From Moniliophthora roreri (lineage: Eukaryota; Basidiomycota; Agaricomycetes; Agaricales; Marasmiaceae), in NCBI GenBank assembly GCA_001466705.2, contig LATX02000213.1, forward strand, positions 310,001 to 374,000: a DNA stretch of 64,000 nt, in the 5' to 3' direction. The position numbers were made by a program, and so were the translations under genes. A model generated the notes under the pieces. It made no database searches. It was given only the letters and a program-made list of their open reading frames with translations, and was not told the origin of the DNA. This document shows, piece after piece, positions 22,101 through 31,181 of this stretch (position 1 is the first letter of the stretch; each line of letters opens with the position of its first letter).

Positions 22101-22160
22101 CAATGATGTGAGTCAAGTATTAATGATGTGAGTCGAGTATCAATGATGTGAGTCGAGAGC
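22101..22160. promoter_or_regulatory. Three tandem 20-bp units with TGAGTCA/G boxes
   Basis: Units 22101-22120, 22121-22140 and 22141-22160 share AATGATGTGAGTC at a perfect 20-base spacing. The first contains TGAGTCA, the consensus of fungal Gcn4/AP-1-type bZIP factors; the other two have TGAGTCG. The array lies about 560 bases upstream of the start of family copy B. It was not found at the equivalent place upstream of copy C. The regulatory role is inference. Confidence 0.45.
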
Positions 22161-22567
22161 TTTTGCCGTGAGAAAGCACAAGAAACAACGTTAGCACCAA
22201 GATCATTCACACTTTTTCCTTCTTTCATAGCCTCCTCACTGTGCTCCTTCGTCTGTGTACCATGACACAAACATTTACAATGGTCAAGCCTACCAGCTCA
22301 AGAGGTCCCTTCCCTGCTTTACTCAAGAATGTGTCACAACCGCCATCTGACAGCTTTTGGATCTGATCGCAGCACCACCAAAACGCTCATCACCCACTGA
22401 TCAGCATCAGATCGTCAAATTTCCGATAGTGTTTCCTTTCGTGTCACCGCATTACCTTCACCCTTGACATCTCACTGGGTACACAGCATTTCATCCGCTG
22501 TTTTGCTGTAACCAATTTTGCCTTACAGCGTTCCCTCCTACCTTATCCTCCCTTTCTACTCTAGTAC

Positions 22568-22960
22568 ATGATCGCTACACTGCAATATCATCTCCCATCT
22601 ATACGTGAGGCCCCAAATGCCAACAACTTATTGACATCTTCTGCCGAACAATTTCCCTTCGCACACTATGCATCACCTTCTCCCGCATGGGCGAGCATCA
22701 AGCTACAGATTGACTTGCATCATCAATTAGCCGTCTTCCTTTCAAACGCCCACTTCCTCCCCTACCAGCTTTCTTTTCATAGCAGTGCCATCATTCGACG
22801 AAACAAACTCCTTCCAAGATACTTCTTTCTTTCCAGCTATTACCCATTCGTCTCACTCCCAACTAAACCCCCATGCGTCAAGCGTATCGACTTAGCAATC
22901 CTTCGAGGACCAACACGTCGGGACGACAACATACGAACGGTGACTCGTGATTTGCATTGA
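22568..22960 (+). CDS. Uncertain 130-codon open frame in CG-rich island 1
   Basis: An open frame starting MIATLQYHLPSIREAP that is partly preserved, but broken by stops and indels, in the duplicate at about 37727-38130. Downstream on the same strand are good splice-like signals: donor GTATGTGT near 22989, and donor GTAAGT near 23104 with acceptor TTACTGATATTCAG. The frame stops before the first donor, so the gene model is unclear. No motif is recognised. It may be untranslated or chance-open CG-rich sequence. Confidence 0.25.
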   Translation: MIATLQYHLPSIREAPNANNLLTSSAEQFPFAHYASPSPAWASIKLQIDLHHQLAVFLSNAHFLPYQLSFHSSAIIRRNKLLPRYFFLSSYYPFVSLPTKPPCVKRIDLAILRGPTRRDDNIRTVTRDLH

Positions 22961-23553
22961 TAGGGGAAGGGATCACGGGTTGGTTCAGGTATGTGTTGGT
23001 GTCTCCTCATCCCTGTCAAAGCACTCATTGCTTTTCAACACGTAAAGGTATCTCGGTCTCGACATGAACGAGACGACACTCACTATACTGCATGCAAGGT
23101 AACGGTAAGTCAAAGGCACGTCGTATATCATTTTCTTACTGATATTCAGTTTGCTAGCCTTTGGATATCTCCAGTATCATAAGTGCCAGTGGGATAAGAG
23201 ATATTTGAGCGGTCACGATGGAGGATTAGGACCTTTAGCAGACATTGTCAGGTTCACGATAGTAAGTTATACTCAATACTAGGAATCCCGATCAATGTAT
23301 ATTAGCACCTTAGTAGTGCGAGAAATGTTTAAGGTTCTGAATCCGAAATTTATTAACACTATTACATTGACGTGCGACCGTAGCAGTGAGAGACTGCCAG
23401 TGCTCAATATTCCGAGAATCGAAAGAAATAACAAAATGTATAATCAAAGCGATGTACAACAGCCCATTCAGTGATCATAAGCCCTCAACTGGCTAGAATA
23501 CGATCTGAAATTAGGATGTACGAGTCGCAGTCCTCCAAAGAAACCCTCTCCTA

Positions 23554-24144
23554 TCACATCTCTTTATCCTCCTGTCCACGAGACCCGGTAGAGGCGACGC
23601 AGGAAGAAACGGCCTCAACAGAGAGAAGTAGAGGCTGTGCTGTAGATGGTAGATTCGGCTGTAACGGCGCTGATGGAACGATAGTCGACAGCAAAGGTTC
23701 ATGCTGGACGAACATCTCCCAATTGCTTCGCTGTTGATCTCTTCCTGTGCCCTGGGCCCTTGCACACCGAAACCAGCAATCAACCATCGACGTCATCGTT
23801 ACTCGAACGAATGTTCCGAGACGTTCTCTGGTCATCGCTAGCCTGGCCGAAAAGGAAAGTTAGTATAGAGGGAAAAAAGGGAAAGAGTCAGTTAGGGGCA
23901 TACCATGCATGAGAGTGCACGAAAAGCGGCGTTGCATGTGGGATGTCTAGAATACATGGAGGATGAGCCAACGACTAGTTGAGAGAGAGAATAAACACTC
24001 ACGATGTCTCGCAGCCTCTTCTACTCCTGCAGGCTGCACCTGATCCACGAGAGAACGACAATGGGCAAGAACCGGCGTCGACGAATGATCAATCCCTGAC
24101 TGCATTGACGGTAACACTGGGAGCTGCGACAAGGTAGTAGCCAT
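23554..24144 (-). CDS. Orphan spliced small protein of the CG-rich module, copy 1 (157 aa)
   Basis: Three exons, complement of 24003-24144, 23904-23946 and 23554-23842, total 474 bases and read through in one frame. The start MATTLSQLPVLPSMQ sits in a strong context (ACCACCATGG). The two introns (23947-24002, 56 bases, donor GTGAGT; 23843-23903, 61 bases, donor GTATGC with TACTAAC near the acceptor) have counterparts of nearly the same size in module 2 (39255-39310, 39150-39211) and module 3 (41842-41894, 41736-41796). Joined, the exons give blocks such as HIPHATPLFVHSHAW, MTRERLGTFVRV and EPLLSTIVPSAP. The frame is open upstream to 24239 without another Met. No known domain, signal peptide or CaaX end is seen. 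Module 2 has TGA across the second splice junction and module 3 a frameshift, so copy 1 looks like the only intact one. Function is unknown. Confidence 0.6.
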
Positions 24145-24239
24145 GGTGGTAATGAAGCTCGGCGTTGATGTTCGATCTGGTTGTCGGACTCCGAATTCAG
24201 AAGGTGCATGGAATATTGGTGCATACGGGATTCGGCAAC

Positions 24240-25665
24240 CTAGGCGAATAATCGTATGAGCAAGAGGAAGCGGAACTTGGTAACGTTAAGACGAACCTCA
24301 AATGACTCTTTCTTTCCCTTTCCGACTTCCACCGAGCCCACCAATCCACGATCTACCCTGTTTCTACTCATCTCAACCTCACTTTCTCGGCCTATACTCA
24401 TTCACCTCGTTCGTGACGTTTCCCTCTAGGTACCATTTCCTTTCGAGGTGTCTTCCAATACCCGGCTCGTCGAGTTGACGACTTTGCACAATGGGAAGTC
24501 GAGCAAAATTGGCAATAGTACTGTGGCTAGGATTGTGATTCCGGTTCAAGTGAACATGATACGGTTTCGTTTCGTGGGGCAAGGCTCAGAAACTGATGCG
24601 GGGGGTGGATAAGCGTGCCTGGTCTTGATTGGAAAGATGCTCATAGTATCCAGTATTCTCTCCCGAGAAGCCGTGTTACGCTGCGAGGGCCAGCAAGTCT
24701 CTGGGATGTGTGGTAGCTTTGGAGAACGGGTACTAAAGGCATGTCGAAACCGTGGATGGTGAACGATGCCGTCGCAGCGAGGTGATTGCGTGTGATGCTG
24801 AGCCTATAATGACCACTGCACGACGACGACGACGACGACGGTCCAGCGAGATCCCATCCCTGCCTTCATCTGTCGCTCCATCAGCGCTCAAAACCACGTT
24901 TCTTACGAAAGTTTCCTCTTGCTGCCCTTGACATCCCCGTCCAGCTTCTGGAGCTCAGCGTGACTCATCGTTGCTGTCAAAGGCGCTTGGATTGACACCC
25001 AGCAGTTTCCATCACCGCTAAGCCTCTGCTGTACATGGTCGGGCGTCGTTGTCGAGTGGGGAAGGTGATGGAAGATTATGACCTGGGCGGTTTGGCGGGG
25101 TGTTATTTACTAGATTGTATGTCCTTTCGGTAGTCTGTGGAAAGGTTACGGTGTAAGCCAACGAGTGCTACGGAAAGCGGAAGAACCAAATAAAAAAAGC
25201 TGACCAGACTAGAAGCAGAAGAGGTAAAGGGATCATTACCAGTACTCACCTATATTGATGCCGCCGCAGTTTCTCAAGGCCCTGTGCCATTCCGAGGGCC
25301 TGCTTCGTTGCGGTAGTACCATCTAATTACCTGGTACAGTAACCTGATTATGGATACGCGGGTCGGGTTGCACAAAAGAGCTGCTTGATGGAGGACTCGG
25401 GAGCGGACCAGGTAGTGACTGAGTGGGACAATCTTGGTGTAATGGGCCGAAGGAGAAGTCGAATAGGTCCACTAGGGCGAACTTGAAGAGAAGAATTGAG
25501 ATCGTTCGCAGCCACTAAAAAAGAATAAACAATGGCAAAAAAGAAAAGACATTTTGCATTACTTACATCCTCAAAGAGTATTTGCGTATTGTTCTCCAGA
25601 CGTTCCAGGGTCCAGCAGATTCTACGAGAAGCGAATATTGGCGGCGTCGTCATCGTCGTTGTCAA
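24240..25665 (-). pseudogene. CG-rich module 1, upstream spliced exons
   Basis: Minus-strand segment with splice signals matched in other module copies. Intron 25515-25566 (donor GTAAGT) matches 43796-43847. Intron 25135-25249 (donor GTGAGT, 115 bases) matches 40027-40134, 43061-43175 and 43525-43629. Intron 24240-24296 (donor GTTCGT) matches 42171-42226. The exon before the 115-base intron ends EKLRRHQY in copy 1, and ELVRGHQY in copy 3. The stretch after it (around TTERTYNLVNN) and a later block (FTIHGFDMPLVPV) are partly readable but meet stops. It may be a second gene upstream of the 157-codon gene, or untranslated exons of the same transcript. It is unrecognised. Confidence 0.4.
24821..24841. 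repeat. CGA microsatellite (7 units)
   Basis: Seven CGA units. The duplicate at 39721-39735 has only about five, so the tract changed length after the duplication. Confidence 0.85.
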
Positions 25666-25919
25666 ATGATGTGAGTGTTCAAATGCCGTGGGAAAGCGGA
25701 AATTTCATTTTGGCGCCGAGACCTTTTCACGCGGCTTTCACTCCTTTGCTCACTCGTCAGCCCTTTACTATGATCATGTTAGCCTACCAGCTCAAGCCTC
25801 AAGGTATTTCTTCCCCGCTTTGCTCAAGATTACTGTTCCCCGCCATCGTCACATGTGACAGCTTCTCTTGGACTTGATATTTCGCAACACCATCGCCAAC
25901 CAACAGAGGATGTAGGTTA

Positions 25920-26790
25920 ATAATTATTATCCCCACACGCGCTGGCCCCAACAATTATCATCATCCCACTAGTTGTGTGGGGTTGAAGGATGTTATTATT
26001 ACTCCCTTCCCTGCATCCTGTTCCACCCTCATAGAATAGTTATTGTAACCTGTGTTCCTGCCCCCATAGAATAATATTTATTCCCCTCATCATGACCTAG
26101 ATAATTATCCTCCCGGACACGTTGTTGACCATCGGTCTGAAAATGATTTCCATCCGCCCTGAATGTGATAATTATCATATCCCGCTCACTCGTCCATCAG
26201 CTCTCGCCGAGAATGATATTTATTTTATTCACCCGACTTGAACGCGATAATAATCACGTCTGCTCACCTGTCCATCAGCTCTTGCCTGAGAATAATATTT
26301 ATTCACCCACCGTGGACATCATATTTATCCTTCTTGATGTGTTGTGGGACAGTGGTATAAAAAAATTATTTTGCCCACCCTGATGCGATAATTATTAGGT
26401 CCTGCTCGCCCGCTCATCGGCTAGCAGCTAGACTGATATTATTCTGCTCGATGCTGGATTGGCTGCGTGAAATTTATTTTCTCCTACAGTAAAAATGACA
26501 ATTGTCAAGCCCTGCTCAACAGAACATCAGTTCCTGCGAAGATAATAAGTATTCGACTCATCGTGAACCTGATAATTATTTTCTCGATGCCTGGCGTCAT
26601 CTCTCCCAGTCGGTAGGTCTGAATAATAATCCTGTCCAACAGAACATCAGCTCCTGTGAGGATAATAAGTATTTGACTCACCATAAGTCTGATAATAATT
26701 CATCAAAGCCCAGTGTCATCTCTTCCAGCAGGGAAGCCTGCATATTTATTATTCTCCCCTTGAGCCTGATATTTAATATGTGTCACTCAC
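25920..26790. repeat. Array of AT-rich palindromic blocks
   Basis: A degenerate array in which palindromic cores such as GATAATTATC, AATAATATTTATT and GATAATAATT alternate with CG-richer spacers (CTCACCTGTCCATCAGCTC, CAACAGAACATCAGC). Adjacent units are about 78 bases apart near 26167/26245 and about 115 bases apart near 26505/26620. No convincing coding frame is seen. The array lies at the right edge of CG-rich island 1 and has no match beside island 2. Confidence 0.55.
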
Positions 26791-28764
26791 CTGTAAAATT
26801 GCACATGGGTCGTGATGACACCGCGGTATCCAGGTGAAGGATATGGCGGGGTACGATATAGGTGCCGAGACCCACTACAGGTGTCATCACCAAAAAAACT
26901 GATAGGACTAAAATACGCACCATTATTCACATATACAGCAGCATCCTTGTATAAGGCACCCCTCAAAACTTGTTTAGTGGCCTTATGGCCTTTTTCATGC
27001 TCTCTTCTCCACCAAAACTACAACACTGCCTCAAGACCACGGGTTTCACGGGACAATGTTCCTCAGCTTGACTGCCTTTGCCTCCAGTATTCATTGGATG
27101 ATTTGTTTCTGATATACTTGAATTCATTCAGCAAGTTGCAGGTGGATGAGAGGTATGTATACGTACAACAGGGGCTGTACAGCTTCATCTGCATCACGAT
27201 CAGCTTTCTCAGTCAGTACCAAAGCCTTCTCCCTGTTTTCTGTACCTGTAGTCACTTTGTGAGACTTTTGATGTGGTTTCTTTGTCGCTCTGAGGGGCAA
27301 ATTCCACCGCATATGCACAGAATGATGATGAATGAAAGGTCAAGAGGTGGCAGGTTGATATAATGAACCTGGCATACCCTACCACCTGACCAGAGCCTTT
27401 TCTCGTTGCCTTTCTGTCCTTTTCAGAGCTGGAATGTGTTTCCTAATCATTGGTACTGTATATTATTATGAAATGAATGCAGGTAAGGGGATAGATGAAG
27501 TAGGAGATTGGGGTAGCTTTGCCATTGCACTCGTCAACATTGGTTGATATCCTGCTTTATAGAGGCAATTTAAACATTGAATAGAGCATAAACACCATGT
27601 AATGCACCTATGATAATGTCTTAGACTCTTCTGAGCATTCACCAATTTTCTCCGCCAGGGTGTGATAAAGTCATTGTCGGGGCATGAAAGTATGAACGAA
27701 AGCATGAATGAAAAAGCATGAATGAAATCTGGTTTTGTTCATGCATCCACTTGACTTTTTCGTTACACAGAATTACAGTATGGTACTGACACAGAATTGT
27801 CTTCAAGGTCCTCTGGTGCATATGATAGCATTTTTAGGGCTTTCAGTGACTGTGAAGGGTGTGAGCAAAGCAATATGTTTTCTCAGGCTCAGGTTCTGCC
27901 ATTCCCATGTCAGGATGAGTGCCAATGGGTGCCTATGCTTACCAGGCATTGTTCATGAGGATAAAGCAGCATGAGCCTCTATTTGGCCAAATTCAATGTC
28001 TCTATATGTCTACATGTATTTAATATACAATTCCTGCTAGAGGTTAGGCTTCCCAGTGAGATTTGAATCACATCTGATATGCTTGATGGTCAGTGATGTG
28101 AAATAGGCCAATAGCATGAAACTCAACAGGTATGAGTAAGGTTGCAGATGGGTATAGTGAACACCGCAGTATTGTGATTGTGGGTTCACTGGATATGGGT
28201 ACAGTATAGGACTTGACAAGTACCACCAGTACTGTGCTCTTTACCTGTGGTTCAGCATTTTTTGATGGGTCTATAGGTCAAGTTTAACAGTACATGGCAA
28301 ATGTGTATGAAGTCACACAAAGATCCCAATTTAGTATATGTACAGCTGCATACCAGTTCTCATGCCTGTGCTTTTGCACATCACTATCATCAACACTCTT
28401 ATTGTGTTTACAGCTTCAAGTGAAGCTCAGGGTTGGAGTTGCTGCATGTGGTTTAAAAAAAGGGTTTCAGGCTCACACAATGGATGGTGCCTCTTTTTAG
28501 TGTCTTTCCGAGTCAACAGGGGTTTTTTGGTGAGTTTCACATCTTTTTCATCAATGTTAACCGTTCACTTACACCTTGTTCTTCCAATACAGGTTCTGTC
28601 TCAGATCCTATGTTGTCCATTAGTTCTAGCATTGCTACTGACTAGCTCCAAGTGGCCAAATTCTCTCTCCTTGTATGTGAAACAGTGGTCTTGGGGGGTA
28701 TGATTGGTGCGGTACCATTTTGCTTATAAGAGAATACAGAACTAACAATTTTCAACCAGTACTC
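26791..28764. other. Unassigned region, with a short hairpin at 26811-26893
   Basis: GTGATGACACC near 26813 is repeated in inverted form as GGTGTCATCACC near 26880, giving a possible hairpin. Several frames of 60-180 codons exist on both strands (for example 26812-27363 plus, 27124-27318 minus) but none shows a recognisable motif or a match elsewhere in the window. Confidence 0.3.
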
Positions 28765-30375
28765 ATGGGTAAACACCAGCATTCTGATGACAACAGTGAT
28801 GCCACTTTGAAAGCATCAAAATCTTCCATTGCTTCATCTATCTGCTCCACTATAAACAGAATCTGAAAGTCTAGCTGCAAGGTCATCAAGACTGCAAGAA
28901 GTCAAGGCAAGGAGGCTGTCAAGGCATTGAAGAAGGGTAAAATGCTTGCTTTTTTTCTATGCTATCTTATATTGACTTTCACCAGGAATCAAGCATAAAG
29001 ATAAATCATTGAAGACTCTGAGAAGGCCATAGCAGATGGTACATGTCACTTTTTACATTATTTCTGATTCACTAACATTCCCACATATTTCAGGTTCCAC
29101 CAAGCAACCACTGGAAATCTCTGATACAGAAGCTGGTGCCAGAGAGGAAGATGATGAGGCTGAGCTCTGTAAGTGGTGTTTGAGTCTTCTTTTGACTTGA
29201 CTATTTATGATTAATATATGAAACTAGAACATTTGAAAGCAACTTGGACCTCAGCTGTCTACTCATTCTTCAAGTCAGATGTTTATGTTGCTCATGATGC
29301 TGACAGGCAAAAATATCAATTTTTCCCATGTGCTGCAAAGAGTTGCAAATCTAAGCTCAAAGGTGTTCGGCACTATCAAGATGGGAAGGATTGTGCATCC
29401 ACTGGGAATCTCAAGAAGCATGCAGTCACATGTTTCAGTCAAGCTGCTGTTGACAATGCAATTCAAGGCAATGATGAGTCCAAGGCAAAGCATGGATCTA
29501 TCTTTGCTGCCTTTGCACGTGTCGGACAGCATGTTTTGAAGGCCACACATTGCAATCATAACTATTATGAGCTCAGGTATGTTGCATCACTGTAGATTTT
29601 GAATGATGCTAATTATGTGGATTTTACAGGGTGTGCCTTGCTCACTGGGTCACAGAGAGCAACCAATCAGTCAGAATTGTGGAAGATGATGGTTTCATTG
29701 AGATAATAGGTGGTGGGAGACCAGATCTTCAGCTTCTGTCATGCACAACCTTAACTCAAGACATCACAACAGCATATAATATATTAAGAAACTGCATCAC
29801 CAAACTACTACAGGTATGTTCTACATTCCTCACTCCTTTGCTAGCATGTTACTGATACTGATATTGTAGGACCATCCCAGTGTGATCAGTATCGCAACTG
29901 ATGCATGGACATCACCGAATCACTGAGCCTTCTGTGCTTTTATGGCTCATCTCTGGCACAAAGGCCAAATTGTCTGCTTTCTCCTAGACATTGTTGAGCT
30001 TCCAGAGGTATGTGTCTGACATAGTTCCACATGATTGTGGTTCTCATGGACTCCCCAGCCCCACAATGGTGCTAATCTTGATTCTTGCACAAGTGTTCAA
30101 TTCAGTTGTTCAGTCTTATGGTATTCAAGATAAGGTACATATTTACAATGATATGTTATGAATCTAACTTTCATTCTATTCCCATTCAGTTTCTTGCCTT
30201 TGCAGGCAATAATGCTATGTTGAATGATACACAGACCACCTGTCTTGCAGCTATGGGTAACTCCTTCAATGCTGCCAATCAGGTATGATGCTACAACCAC
30301 ATTTTGAACCTTGTCATCAAGGCACTACTGTGGTCATTTGGTTCAAAAGGAACTGTTATTGATGAGGAACTTGAT
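28765..30375 (+). pseudogene. hAT-like transposase with N-terminal BED-type zinc finger, decayed
   Basis: The fr​ame starts near ATG 28765 (MGKHQHSDDN). Stops include one where CGA has probably become TGA (NRI*KSSCK). The zinc-finger part at 29240-29440 reads ATWTSAVYSFF, with CAAKSCKSKLKG and STGNLKKHAVTC giving the C-x(4)-C and H-x(4)-C ligands. After an intron (29579-29629) come HWVTESNQS and GGGRPDLQL. Another intron leads to ISIATDAWTSPNH*AF (29880-29930), where a stop follows the catalytic DAWTS block. Next is AGNNAMLND and, after 30283, CYNHILNLVIKALL, the RC-x-H-x-LNL block of hAT transposases. The C-terminal dimerisation domain is missing because repeat R2 starts at about 30385. I recall the same order in basidiomycete hAT families. 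Confidence 0.8.
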
Positions 30376-30384
30376 GAAAGGGCA

Positions 30385-31181
30385 ATATACTCATATACAA
30401 AGCCAGTCCAGAACCAGTGGCTATGCAGAAGTAGCTACATGGAAGGATCATTTGACCCAGCAATGCTCCATGTAGGGTTCAAAACACCAGAATTTGACCA
30501 TTTGGTCACCAAATATACCCAACATGGCTAATTGCTATGCAGAATCAGACTTTTAGGCACAAACACATATGATTTATACCCTAAAGTAGATCACACTCAT
30601 TTATCTCTTATTTTGTTATTTCCAATTATTATTTTGTATATAAAGAGCTGTACTTGTAGATGCAGGCTCAAGCATGGACTGGTACTTGCACCCTATAGCC
30701 CCACACAGTGTCAACTTAGACCTTCATGCAGCTTCTCAGACCAAGTCTCTATGCACTTGCCAGTCAGTAGCTTCTAGTCAAGCCAAGACTTGTATATATT
30801 TCTTGCCTCACTGTATACAACCTTTTTATAACCAACCAATAAACCAATCATGTTTTAAAACCTATACTTTGTGACCCTTGAGTGCAATACTTGAGTTGTC
30901 CTAACTAGGGTCTTTAGACTCTACCATCTAAGCCAGCCAATTGAAAATATAAAGAGTTCTGTCCCCTTTTCACCCTGAATTACACTTGAGATAGACTCAG
31001 TCTCCTAGTAGACTTGTACAGTGCTTTATCACTCATAGAAGCCTCTATTGTAGGTTTTGGTGTGTGTTGTGTATGTGTGTGTGAGTTTAGTAGTAGCTCT
31101 TAGTTGCAGAAGCTCTTTTTAGAGAGCATTTTAGAGTGAAGATAGTGTGTAGCAGTTCTTCATAGAAGACAGAGTTTCTGC
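30385..31181 (-). repeat. Repeat R2 (LTR-like), copy 1
   Basis: About 790 bases matching 51960-52740 in reverse orientation. Shared blocks include CAGAACCAGTGGCTA, TAGCTACATGGAAGGAT, CTAGTCTACTAGGAGACTGA (as at 52140) and AGAACTGCTACA. It adjoins the broken hAT transposase on one side and the gypsy integrase on the other. It is probably an LTR or an LTR-derived insertion; ends were not resolved to the base. Confidence 0.55.

Noticed and set aside
23554..25665. CG-rich module as a mating pheromone precursor locus
   Set aside because: No short precursor with a C-terminal CaaX motif was found in any copy.
26812..27363. Plus-strand open frame of 183 codons
   Set aside because: Hydrophobic, no motif, and overlapped by a minus-strand frame. 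It may be chance, so it is described only as part of the unassigned region.
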